Shown: piece after piece, positions 10,947 through 21,402 of the stretch
How positions within the stretch are numbered: position 1 is the stretch's first letter
Layout: each line of letters starts with the position of its first letter
Source: Dendrolimus kikuchii
Lineage: Eukaryota; Arthropoda; Insecta; Lepidoptera; Lasiocampidae
NCBI GenBank assembly: GCA_019925095.2
Contig: CM034403.1
Location: forward strand, 7,941,690 to 8,005,689
Reading direction: 5' to 3'
DNA length: 64,000 bases
Notes under the pieces: model-generated
Told to the model about the DNA's origin: nothing
Databases searched by the model: none
The model's input: only the letters and a program-made list of their open reading frames with translations
Program-made: the position numbers and the translations under genes

Positions 10947-13900
10947 TTATTTCATTGAAGTAATCTTGATTATATCAGTATTACCAAATTTCCGATTTTT
11001 AGGAAGTAATAACTCTTCTTCATCCATAGGGTCTATTATTGTACCAGCTTTTGTTATGACACTAGGTCTTATTAGCTTCTTGAACGGTTTTTCTGGTATA
11101 AATGTGTTACTCAATGGTGCCCTTATTGTTGCCTCATAATCTTTCACACTCTTGAATGGATAGGGAAGCTCCTTAACTTTATGAACTTGTAATTTAGGGT
11201 CTTTGTATTCTTTGATTATTATATCTCCTTTGTTTTCATCCCTTCTAGGCATAACTGGTGCTGGTTTTTGAATAAATCTATTTCTTTTACGTTTTGGTGT
11301 TTTTACTATCACTCCTTTGCCACCCCATGTTCCCCAACCTGGTAAAGTTAAATTGATATCTTCCTCCTTGTCCTTGTTTATTTCATCTTCTTTCTCTTGT
11401 CTGAAACCAGCTACAACATCATCTTCCTCAAATACTTCTTCAATATTGACTCTCGGAACCACTTGTTCATGATCATCTAGTTGATCTAATCCAGTTTCAC
11501 CATCAGCTATGACAGAATTTAAAAATTTTGGCTTCACTTCAATGAACCTTGTCGGGTCTATATTATTATCAGAATTGGCAGGCTTTGATTTTGAAATTTC
11601 TTGTGTGGTTGTATTAATTGTAGCTACTATGTTCTCCAATTTTTTATGTCCTATATTAATTGTACTATCAGCCTGATTGGAGGAAGTTTCAATTAGTGCT
11701 TCATCAACTACTACTTTCGTTTTTTTGTTTTTAAGTTTCAAATACTCTAAGGTATCATCTGCATTTGGCTCATCTGTTTTCTGTTTTTTGTTCTTTGTTG
11801 TAGTTTCTTTAGTTAACATCTCTAATTGTGCAATATCTTGTCTCAACCTCTTTAATTTCTTTTCTACTTTGTTAGCAGCTTTATTTTCCAGGGTTTCAAA
11901 AATAGAAAATACATCTGGTGTTTGTTTATTACTTGCTTTATCCTCGATGTTTTCAACTGTCCAGGATGATGTGGCCACTGCTTCATTAACTTTACATTTT
12001 GCCTTTTTAAACTCTTTTTTATTTATCTTTGATTTTAATATTCTATTATTTATTTTCAATTGTTTTGTAGTTGTTGCTTTGTGATCATTTTTAGTTGTAT
12101 CATCAAGATCTTCATTTATAACTTCTGATTTATCTAATGTCTCTTGTTTATTAGCAGTTTCGTAAATGTTGTCATTATTATCTTTAGATAATCTATTTAT
12201 ACTTTTTTTTAAAACAGCTAGATCATTAGTAGTTTGAGCATCTCGTTGATTTGTTGTGCTTTCACCGGAATCAGAATCACTATTGTCCATTTTTTTTACT
12301 ATTCTATCTTTTAAGTATTTCTTGTAACCAAAGTCAAATTCAGTATTTATATTTGATTTATCTTTTTCTGACATCATCCAAGGGTTCATTGGATCTTGTG
12401 CCAATGCAATATCAGGAATAATTTGCCCATCATCACCTTCATCATCTGAACTATCAACATCTTGAGTCTTCTGTGTTAAACTTCTGCCTACAGCTAGTTG
12501 TTCAGCTAGTTGATTTCTCACCTAATAAAGCAAATGTCAGGTTTATTTTTTCAATATAGCCTACTTTGTAATTATTAATTTAATTTATGTAATTTAAGCA
12601 GCAAAACACAACAATTTCTTGTAAATAAAATAAACAATCAATAAAAAATAAGTTTCACATTGTTTATTGCCTACAGCATTAACTCCATAAACATAGAAAT
12701 ACTTTTCGTTAAAAGTAATCGAAATTGAAGTTTGCAAATGAAAAATCAATTGATAATAATATAGTTTTAATTATACGAAACAGTTGTGAAAAACTAAGGA
12801 AACAATGTGAATTAAATTGTAAATATTACCTCTTTGTCATATTTAGCTCTAACCATCTTGTTTCTTGCCCATTTTCCAGTGTTTTTATGCCTCAATGTAT
12901 GTCTTTCTAAAGCTCTTGTTTTCTCAAGAGCTTCCAATTTCTTGAGCGCTTCTTCTGGATTGGTCTTTTGTAGCTCTTCAAATTCTTTAAGCTGTTGTTT
13001 TAACCTCTCTTTTTTGAGTATTCTAAAATAAGATAAATAAAAAATTACTGGCTGGGTACTAAATTAGAAATATGTAGTAGTCATAAAAAATTCAGATAAT
13101 AAAAACGCATTAGTTAAAATATTTCCATTGCATATAATAAGGTTCTGTAAGTTGTTATGTAAACTTTGAAAGCTTTCTAATACTTCTCTATCCAGTTTAA
13201 TGACAATCATCTTTATGACATATCTGATGACATAGCACTGTTTGGAAAGAACCATTGATAGCTCTAGCTTTGCTCTAGCAAATCTCTGAAATTGTAGTCT
13301 TATTTTTTTTTTATTGCAGGAGTTCAGCAGACAGGCAGACGGCCCACTTGATGGAAAGTGGTTACCATCACCTATGGACATTTGCAACACTAAAGGTGCT
13401 ACAAATGCGCTGCTGCTCTCTTAAGGGATACTGGAACCTGGTCACTAATGCCTGAACACAACGCAAGGTTGTTATGTCAACATGCTTTAGACCAGGGGTG
13501 GTAGCCATCCAGTCGGGCAAATACCCTACCACCTGGCAAATCTTAATAATATGAATGGCCACTTCAAACAGAATTCGCTTTACATTACTTTGTTACCAAA
13601 GTGCAAATACATAGTGTGTGTTGTACACAATCCTGGTGTGTCATAAAACAGTTGATTAAGTCCAAGAAGTTCAGATATCTTGGATCACTATGGTATGAAT
13701 GAACAGACACATTGACTATAACATTCAAAACCAAAAAGGCTATGTTTAGATTAAGTAACGGGAGGTCAGGGGTGTGCTCTGTGATTGCAGAATTCTAGCC
13801 AAGCTCAAGGGAAAGATGTGTAAAAGTATGAACCAACCAGTCCTATATGATATTGTGGCCAGCCCTAGAGCACATATTTTAAGATGAATGTGTAACACAG

Positions 13901-16695
13901 TCTTAATTAATGTGATGTGGTAGAAATTATGCAAGCTAAAATTTTTGTGACATAAATAGACTGACTATAGTTGGGTCAAACACTCACTACCCATAGGGCA
14001 AAAATTGTGGGACTAGGACAGCACCTATGTTTCTCTATATCACACTTACAGGTGTAATGGCCTAATCGGAGGCATAGAGATTCACCACTGTAATGTTGAT
14101 ATTAATACTATGAAAAGGTATGGTTATTGATAAGTGACATACTACACCTGTCTCTCCCTAGTGTACCAATGATTTATGACACTGGGCAGCAAATGTTTGA
14201 CAATTATAATAATGACACTTTTAAGCTTTAGATAGAAGATAATAGACAATTATGAAAACTGAGAAATGACATGAGATTAAATGTGATGCATATGGTGCTA
14301 ATTGAGTGTTTCATGGTACGTCTAAGGCAAATGTATCACAGGTGAACTACTGCAGATTCACAAGTGTAGTACTTGTGTAGTAAAATAAACAAAAACAGAA
14401 TTTTAAAATGTGGTAATTTATAACATATTGAAGGTGAATAGGCTGCACTTTGACACAGAATGGCATGAGATTAAAGGTAATTTAAGTTTAGGGGTAACAT
14501 ACCCTTTGTATATAGACACTACATTTGTCATTTGAGTTAGGAAACAAGTTTTTAGGGTCCACAAAGAAGTTTTGAATGAATAATGGGTAAAACAAAAATA
14601 TGTTTGATAAACAAAGTGATGCCACTTTTGTTGATTACAAGTGAGATTTATGTTAATTCCACACTTATGCTTAATATATAAACATTAAAACTGTTTTTGA
14701 GTTTAGTAAACTAGTTTTGAATTACTTTATTGATATTTAAATACAAAAGTAGTTTTTTTTACTTATATATTGTAACAATGGTTACAAATCGATTGTGACA
14801 CTCACTGACTGCTGCTATGTCACGCTCACTTGGCTTATGAGCTTTAGTCGAAAGTCGTGTTGAAAGTATTTTTAGGGTCCACCAATAAGTTTTGAATGAA
14901 TAATGGGAAAAACAAAAATATGTTTGATAAACAAGGTTATGTCACTTTTGTTGAAAAAAAGTTTGATTTGTGTTTAGGAATATACTTACACCTGATATAT
15001 AAACACTAAAACTGTTTTTTAATTTAGTACATGAGTTTTGAATTAGTTATTATAATTTTAAAGTTCCTAATAATAAATCACAGTATTGTCACTTTTTTTA
15101 CTTTACAACGGTAATAGGCATAAGAAAGAAAAAAATGTTAACAATTCTATATGTCAATAATATCGATTTTTAAATACGATTTTTTTTGCTTATATATTGC
15201 GAGTTTGAATTAGTAGTGTTTTTAATCAATTTATTTGTATTAAAAAGAAATCAATGTATAATTTGCTACACTCTATTTGCCACTTTCTCCATTGCTCTTT
15301 TAGTTATATGAATGTACGTTGTATTTTATTATGGATTTTTAGATGACTTGCGCTGTTTTGGTTATATTGATTATTTTTATGTTGACTGGCTTTCTCACTG
15401 GACTTCGATTACATTGCTTAACTTTAGATTTTGGTGAAATCCTTATCTGAATTTTTGGGTGTAATATAGATAAACGGGAGATAATTTGATTTAGGGATAT
15501 CCTTACAGTTTATTTATAGCCACTAAGGTTGTGAGGGGTGATCGAAAGTCGCGACCAGTGACTAAAATGGTGAGTTGGTTAGGTTGGGTTTAGTTAGTTT
15601 AGTATTTAGACCAAAGTGCCAGAACCGACTGATCACCGTTTATTTATTGATAGCTATTTAATGGTGGTGACAAATTGGTTGTGCCATTTGCTGACCACTG
15701 TCATGGCATACTCGTTTGCTTGCTCGGCTTGTGGGCTTTAGTCTGCGTTTTTAGACTGTATTAAATGTTTTTACATTGACCACTACCTTTCTTCTGCATT
15801 TCTCGTCTTTAGACATAAGAAATAAGTACACCATTTTGAAAGAAATTAGTAGTTATGTTTACAAAAAAAATCATATCTCAAAAACTACATGTCTCCTAGA
15901 CATGGGGGTTACAGAAGGGAGAAGTACTCCTACCCCCCTTCCCCCTGCGCTCCGCCACTACTTAAAATTCAGTGACCACTAAGCTAAAGTTTAAATGGTG
16001 AATATTTTAATGAACACATGAAACATTAAAAATGTACACAACCTGTGATACTTCTTACTTTTGATCTTGCTTTGTCTTTTTGCCTTGGCAGCAGTATAAG
16101 ACTGTTGGGCTCTCATTTTAGCCAAGTGTTGCCTTTGTTCAACCATTTCCTCATAGGACATTGGATACACCTGTTCTTCATCGTCTTCATCTTCTATTTC
16201 AGCAGGAGGATCTAATTCCTCTAACTCTCGTTCTAACTCAGATTTCAACTTGAGTTTTGAAAGAAACTCGCTGGTAGGCTGTAGTTTATGTCCTGCATGT
16301 TTTAATGGGAAAGAAACATAATCAGAACCTCGACTTCTTGCAACTACGGGATCCCATCTTCCGACTTGCTTTTTAGTTTGCTCGTATCCTGTAGCACGCT
16401 TTACACGCTCCGCTTGTGGTCTATCCAATGGCTTCGATAAAACTCTATTCTCGTCTTGGGTCTTTTTCAATTTCTTGCCAATTTTTACATGATTAGCAGT
16501 ATCCGTCAAAACTTTGGCAACTTTATTCAAGTCCAACTTATTTGATCGTTTTATGAGATTGAATTCTGAATTCAAAAGAGAAGGTTCACTCCGCGTTGGC
16601 TCTGTTATATGCTGTGTTTTATCCAACTTTGAAATAGCACTGATAAGTCTGTCATGCTCCGAGGCAACGAAATCTGCATCTTCAGAGTTATCCAT
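10947..16695 (-). CDS. UTP14: UTP14, U3 snoRNP-associated small-subunit processome protein
   Basis: Three exons: 16695-16043, 13022-12830 and 12521-10947, joining in frame to 806 aa (human UTP14A is about 770). Visible family blocks are DRLISAISKLD (15-25), a GYEQTKKQVGRWDPVV block with FPL (about 103-131), ERHTLRHKNTGKWARNKM in exon 2, a NPWM motif (about 328), acidic and Lys-rich low-complexity middle, then GWGTWGGKG (about 677-685), MPRRDENKGDIIIKEYKD and a final LPYPFKSVKDYEATIRAPL block. UTP14 works in the nucleolus in 18S rRNA maturation, where it contacts U3 and activates the helicase Dhr1/DHX37. The long first intron (13023-16042) has taken in two transposon copies. The stop is 46 bp from the LSM3 stop, in tail-to-tail orientation. 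Confidence 0.96.
13300..13536 (+). repeat. Dispersed repeat family A, short form
   Basis: It runs from the TTTTTTTTATTGCAGGAG start through CAGACAGGCAGACGGCCCAC to CTACCACCTGG and stops there, before the GTGGGTTGTTAAGTCG extension seen in the long-form copies. It lies in UTP14 intron 1. Confidence 0.85.
13537..14484. other. UTP14 intron, unassigned
   Basis: AT-rich intronic sequence. I find no repeat shared with the rest of the window and no supported coding frame. Confidence 0.4.
14485..15985. mobile_element. Second copy of the 4.3-5.6 kb non-coding element, with internal duplication
   Basis: It aligns by eye with about 4364-5600: AAGTTTAGGGGTA at the left, 'gttttgaat.a..attgggaaaaac', the GAACCGACTGATCACC block, CTCCTAGACATGGGGGTT and TTAAAATTCAGTGAC at the right. 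The left part is repeated inside the copy (14500-14720 and 14868-15060). The GGGTG-GGTATAG ends of the first copy are missing. It lies in UTP14 intron 1 and ends about 60 bp from exon 1. Confidence 0.75.
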
Positions 16696-17139
16696 TATTT
16701 ATTTTAATACTTTTACAAGTTGAAATGTTATCGATAATAACCACCTTAAAACTTAACCTTACTTTTTAATCTTTTTTTGTTATGGCTGATATTGTGAGGC
16801 TAAATAAAGTAGAAAATAATAGAGGCGCCACTTTAGCAAATTTATCTAAACTCTAGCAACTCCATATTTTATGCCGGGGCCACACCTGCGGTTACATCAA
16901 AGATATTGATTGTGGCCTAATTAGATTAGATTGCCACATCAACATGAAACGGCATATATCAGTAACATTATCCTAGAGGAGTTACTACTGTTGGAGAAGC
17001 AATGGCACATCAATAAACCCATTTTAAAAGTACTCCCCTCTTCTTAATTTCCTCTGGCCGTCTCATTCAACCTAAGCAACTACGTCAAACATCGTGCAAG
17101 TATCAGGTTGCTTTATTTACGATTGTTTAAACATAAACT
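16696..17139. other. UTP14 upstream region
   Basis: This must contain the UTP14 promoter and 5' UTR. No element is recognised with confidence. Confidence 0.35.
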
Positions 17140-17625
17140 ATGATGTTTATTTTAATAACAAGGATGTGCCCGTGAATTCGTCTATGCTTGTCCTGATATT
17201 CCCCCGGGATTCCTGAGACACAAAATATGACAGTATTAACAAAAATCGTTTTAGTAAAAACTGTACCGGAATAAGCTAATTTTTACGAACCCCAACAACT
17301 ACAAACCGCTCCCGGGAAAATTCCCGTGGTATACCCGGGATAAGAAATATCACATATTTTATTTATATTTAATATCGATCAGTCCAAAATTCACATTGGA
17401 ATTCGTTTTTTTTTAATTTGGCTATTTTAAATGATGCCCAGAAAAAAATCCCTCAAGATTTCCATGATAAAAAGTAGCGAAGAGTATAAGTCTAAAAATT
17501 AACTGTCGATTTGCGAAAACTGCATCAAAATCGGCCCAGTAGTTTTTACATAAATCCCAAACAAACCGACAAGATATCTAAAAAAAAATTGCATCGTGTT
17601 CTGTCGCAGTCTATTCAAAATGTTT
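17140..17625 (-). mobile_element. Helitron-like fragment, minus orientation (family D)
   Basis: It contains the block CTGCATCAAAATCGGCCCAG followed by TAGTTTTTACAT, and the CCCGGGAAAATTCCCG block. Both are shared with 47610-47925. At the 3' end (low coordinates) the usual CTAG is degenerate. Related copies lie at 29293-29659 (plus) and 20640-20735 (fragment). Confidence 0.55.
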
Positions 17626-18182
17626 TTTTTAAATATCTTCAATGTCAGACAAGGCATTTGTATAATGTTATAGATAAAGACTATAATTTTGCAAGCAAAA
17701 CCCTTAAGACCTCACCATAATTAACAGAACAATTATTTCATTAAAAGAACTAAACTCTAAACGAACCCTTACAAACTCGCCAGTCAGTCAGCTGTTCTTT
17801 GATAAATATCGTCAAAATGTAACGAAAAGATTTTCGCTTGAAATTCTCGTGTGAAACGTAGCATTGTTATATCCGTATTACTTTTAATAAATTTTAGACT
17901 TGGATAAGCGTTAAAATTAAAATAACATGGAGAAATCCGCTTTGTTACATTTCACTGACCTTCACTACAGTTAGGATAGAATATTGCTAGAAGGCAAAAA
18001 AAATGGCTCATGTCCTCAAAGTTGTAGTAAGGTTATATACAAAGTTTACAAAAATACTATACAAAGACCTTTATTTTAATATTACTTGACGTTGAAGCGT
18101 ATGTTATATGTATATTATACATTCAAATTTCCCGGAAATAAAAAATCATAGGTTATAATAAAATGTTTAATTAGGCTTTATT

Positions 18183-18415
18183 TTAATAATCTTCATCTAA
18201 ATATTCTATCTCACTAACTGCTTTTACATCCATTTCTTGGTTAGAGCTGGCCGCAACATCGCCTTTATTAGACTCGGGTTCAGAAGCACTGCTATTGTCG
18301 TCCTTGAAATTTACAACTAATCACTCACAGAGTAAGTTGGCACGAATTTTTCCAATCACTTTTAGTGATATCTCGAAATGCACGCTCAACTGCTTTCTAT
18401 AATGACAAAAAATCA
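18183..18415 (-). pseudogene. Possible transposase C-terminal remnant
   Basis: On the minus strand one frame gives KAVERAFRDITKSDWK (about 18412-18365). After a single-base frame change and a stop it continues as VVNFKDDNSSASEPE to SEIEYLDEDY and a stop at 18185-18183, just before AATAAA. The V-E-R-A-F...I-T..DW pattern followed by an acidic Ser-rich tail recalls the C-termini of DDE transposases of the Tc1/pogo group. The frame break and early stop mark it as dead. The family is uncertain. Confidence 0.35.
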
Positions 18416-18766
18416 TAATCAATTTGAATCTTCATAGAATGTAATTCAGCCAAAATTCAAAGTAAAAGAAATTATTAAGTAAATTTGTTCAAACCATATC
18501 GTACAATTCTGTTAATCGATCCCATATTGTGATAATATACTCGCAGATGTGCCCCCAGTACAAACAAATACTAAAAAACCAAACATAAACATAACCTATC
18601 TAGTCAATCACATATATCTTATACGAAAGATCCGAAATAGCGATCTCTTTATCGAGTAATATACGATTGAACTAAGAACAACAATATAAATAAACTATAC
18701 CTGTCATAATAAAACTACGTTTTAACGGTTTTAAGCGCGGTAATTTTATTTGATTTTGGTTTTTCA

Positions 18767-18802
18767 GACGTTTCGGCCACTTTTCAGTGGCCGTGATCAC
18801 GG
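18767..18802 (-). other. Hammerhead-ribozyme-like hairpin in the PLE end
   Basis: Minus-strand reading: a CCGTGATCACGG palindrome overlaps a perfect stem GGCCAC/GTGGCC with loop TGAAAA, followed by GAAA and CGTC. The stem plus GAAA and a GTC site is how hammerhead cores look in PLE terminal repeats. The CTGANGA box that should precede the stem is not intact here (GTGATCA). Confidence 0.35.
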
Positions 18803-19073
18803 AAGACAAAGATGTCGAGTGTCAATGAGTATTGTTAAAGTTTTATTTAGCCTACCGCCAACTTGTTAATTTTAATTTTGTTTATGGTTATTATTTACTC
18901 TATGGGAGCCTAATCTAATTTACTACCGCTTCGCAACATGTTATGGCTTGAAGAGAAGAAGCGGCGCAAGAAACTCTTCAGCAAACATGCCTAGCTCTAA
19001 TAATTTTATATAATATTAAAATGGGTGGAAGGAAAAATAAAAGTAATTATCAGTCAAGTTAGTTTGTGTTCCG

Positions 19074-20105
19074 TTATACGCAGAAAGAGCTCACAGTGTC
19101 TTGAGGTCTGGCAGCTGGTTTTTGCTGGGTTTGGGTCTTAATAGTTTTGATGATTGGATCCCAAACAGGTGGTACTTGCCAACCATCTTCTCTATTGAAA
19201 TTTGGGTGTTTTTTGATTTCAATAGCCTCACGCATCATTCTAGGTATGAAACGATTCTCTTTCGCGAGGATTTGTGGGTTATCGAATCTGATGTAGTGGT
19301 TGGGTTTATCCAGCGTGTGTTCACTGATCGCAGACTTCGTAGACCTTGTGTGTTTCATGTCAGCAATGTGTTCTTTTACTCGTGTTTTTATGCTCCTCTT
19401 TATTTGCCCAATGTATGACAATCCACACTCACAATCAAGCTTGTAGAACCCCACATCCTGGAGTGGGATATTGCATTTCACAGGTCTCAGAAATTGGGTA
19501 ATCTTTTTCTGCGGCTTGAAATATGTTTTGATTGAAGCTCGCCTGAGGATGTGGCCAATTCTGTTGGTGATCCCCTTGATGTAGGGTAGGGTAGCAGGGC
19601 ACCGCTCAACTGAAGGTGGTTTGGGGCCTTTGTGACGTTGGTGTGGAGACTTCAGCTGATTGCGTTGTAGAACTCGCTTGATATGCTGAAGCTCTCCAGT
19701 TATGTGGTTCTCGTCACAGATTTTCCGTGCTCTCTGAAACAAAGATTTGCCCACGGTAGCTAACTGACTAGGATGGTGGTGAGACGAACCATTAAGGTAT
19801 TTATCTGTATGGGTAGGTTTCCTATATACCGTATGACCAAGAGTATTGTCAGGGTTCCTTAGGATGAGCACATCCAGAAAAGCTAATTTATTGTTTGCCT
19901 CTAGTTCCATAGTAAATTTAATATTACTGCTAATGGAATTGAGATGATCTAGAAATGCAGAGACTTTATCGTTTGGGAGGACGGCAAAAGTATCGTCTAC
20001 GTACCTTTTATACATCTTCGGCTTAGCCGGAGCGGTATCCAGTGCCTTCTACTCGAAGTCTTCCATAAAAATGTCAGCCACGACAGGAGACACCACGTAA
20101 GTGAC
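19074..20105 (-). pseudogene. Penelope-like RT C-terminus with GIY-YIG endonuclease, broken
   Basis: The open frame from 20015 to 19074 is 313 codons and begins at the RT catalytic motif (MYKRYVDDTFAVLP). A linker follows (FLDVLILRNPDNTLGHTVYR, then YRKPTHTDKYL). The GIY-YIG nuclease has G-F-Y at 189-191, YIG at 201-203, R212 and E215. Upstream the same frame continues as SPVVADIFMEDFE, but a TAG at 20051-20049 interrupts it 12 codons before the ATG. Most of the RT fingers and palm is absent. PLE proteins prime cDNA at nicks made by the GIY-YIG domain. This copy cannot make a full protein. Confidence 0.85.
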
Positions 20106-20158
20106 AAACGTAGTTTTATTATGTATACAAGTCGCAAAAACTTAAGAAAATATTATAC

Positions 20159-21402
20159 CTGTCATATCAGTGGTTCTTCGGCAAAAATCATCCAGGTTCT
20201 AAAGAATACATTTTGTTTCATATTCCGCAAGATATCGTCTATAAACTTTATGAATTATTTTTCTTCCCGAACTTAGAACAGTTTTATTAGTTTTTTACAC
20301 TTTTCATGTATTTCAATCACTGTCAATATGCAACAAAACTCAAAAGAAATATTACGAGCACCTTTGTTTACCCCATTTCCTACTTCAGTGGTTTACCCTC
20401 GTTTACTCATATTCGTCAAAGCAGAACCACAGACTAGTTAGAAATGTTGCTATTACACAAGAAAAAAGTTTCCGTTTCAAGACAATTATGACAAAATATT
20501 TTTACTATAACACCAATAAAGTATTAATGACGTCATTGATTCTTGCAATTTTAATTAGTCGAGTAGAATCGATTTTGATTATCTTTATATAATTTAATAT
20601 AAATAAATAATTTAAATTTATTCCGACACAGTTTTCACTAAAACTACAACTTAAATTATTTTTTAAATGCTACAGTATTTCGTATTCCGGGAATACCGCG
20701 GGAAATCCGAGTCAAACGTGAACAAAGTCATCGGCATAACTATTTTTCATCAAGATCCATCAAATCCTTCTTGAGTTGTAGAATACAAACAGACACACAG
20801 ACAAAAATAGTATATATCAGGGTCAATGAACCTTAAACCCAATATTTATCACAAAATTAGATAAAAAATGAAATATAGTGATATAGACCTTTATTAACTA
20901 TAGTAATATACTATATTGAATTCTCCAGTAAACATATAAAATACTAGAATTTCCACGCGGCTTCACTATGGGTCAACCTGTAGTGATTAACCCTAGTTTA
21001 TTTCAATACCAAACATTCACACTGGTTACATTGCATTAAATTTATTTCTAGGCGCTATTAAATTTATGCTAGAAATTAGCCCCAATTTTCTGAGATGAAA
21101 GTACCTCATATCATTACATCATCTCATTCATTGAGACTTCACGCATACCAAAAATCAACAAAAACTAGTTTTTCCGTAAAAACGTACCAGGCAGACAGAT
21201 TCACTTTCGGATTTATAATATTAATACACACTAGTATGGATGGATTCAATCACAAACCCTGGCTGTGCAAAAACAAACCAATTCAAGTTTTACAAGAATT
21301 TACTTATTTATGAAAAAAAAACCAAAAGCTTACAAATGCAAAGTAAAAAAAAATACATTAGAATATAAATGTTTAAAACTAGGATTATAAAGACAAATCT
21401 TC
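20159..21402. other. Intergenic, with Helitron-like debris
   Basis: 20640-20735 matches the 3' part of the family D Helitron at 29293-29659. 20945-20965 (CTAGAATTTCCACGCGGCTT) looks like an inverted Helitron 3' end. The rest is AT-rich with no supported gene. It precedes the 3' end of the minus-strand BEN gene. Confidence 0.45.

Larger units (their letters stand above)
18703..20158 (-). mobile_element. Degenerate Penelope-like retroelement (PLE)
   Basis: A minus-strand PLE copy with end-sequence modules at both sides. CATAATAAAACTACGTTT occurs in plus sense at about 18705 and in reverse at about 20120-20105. The right module also contains AACTTAAG-type sequence shared with 25158-25205 and 59033-59090. 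Inside lies an RT plus GIY-YIG frame. The 5' part of the RT is missing, so this is a truncated copy. Confidence 0.8.

Noticed and set aside
11677..12084. 135-codon plus-strand protein
   Set aside because: Antisense shadow of the Lys/Asp-rich UTP14 exon; Phe/Ser/Leu-rich composition is what that predicts.
15572..15605. Telomere-like TTAGG repeats
   Set aside because: The GGTTAGGTTGGG stretch is short and irregular, with no run of TTAGG units.
19101..19418. 105-codon plus-strand protein
   Set aside because: Antisense shadow of the PLE GIY-YIG region.
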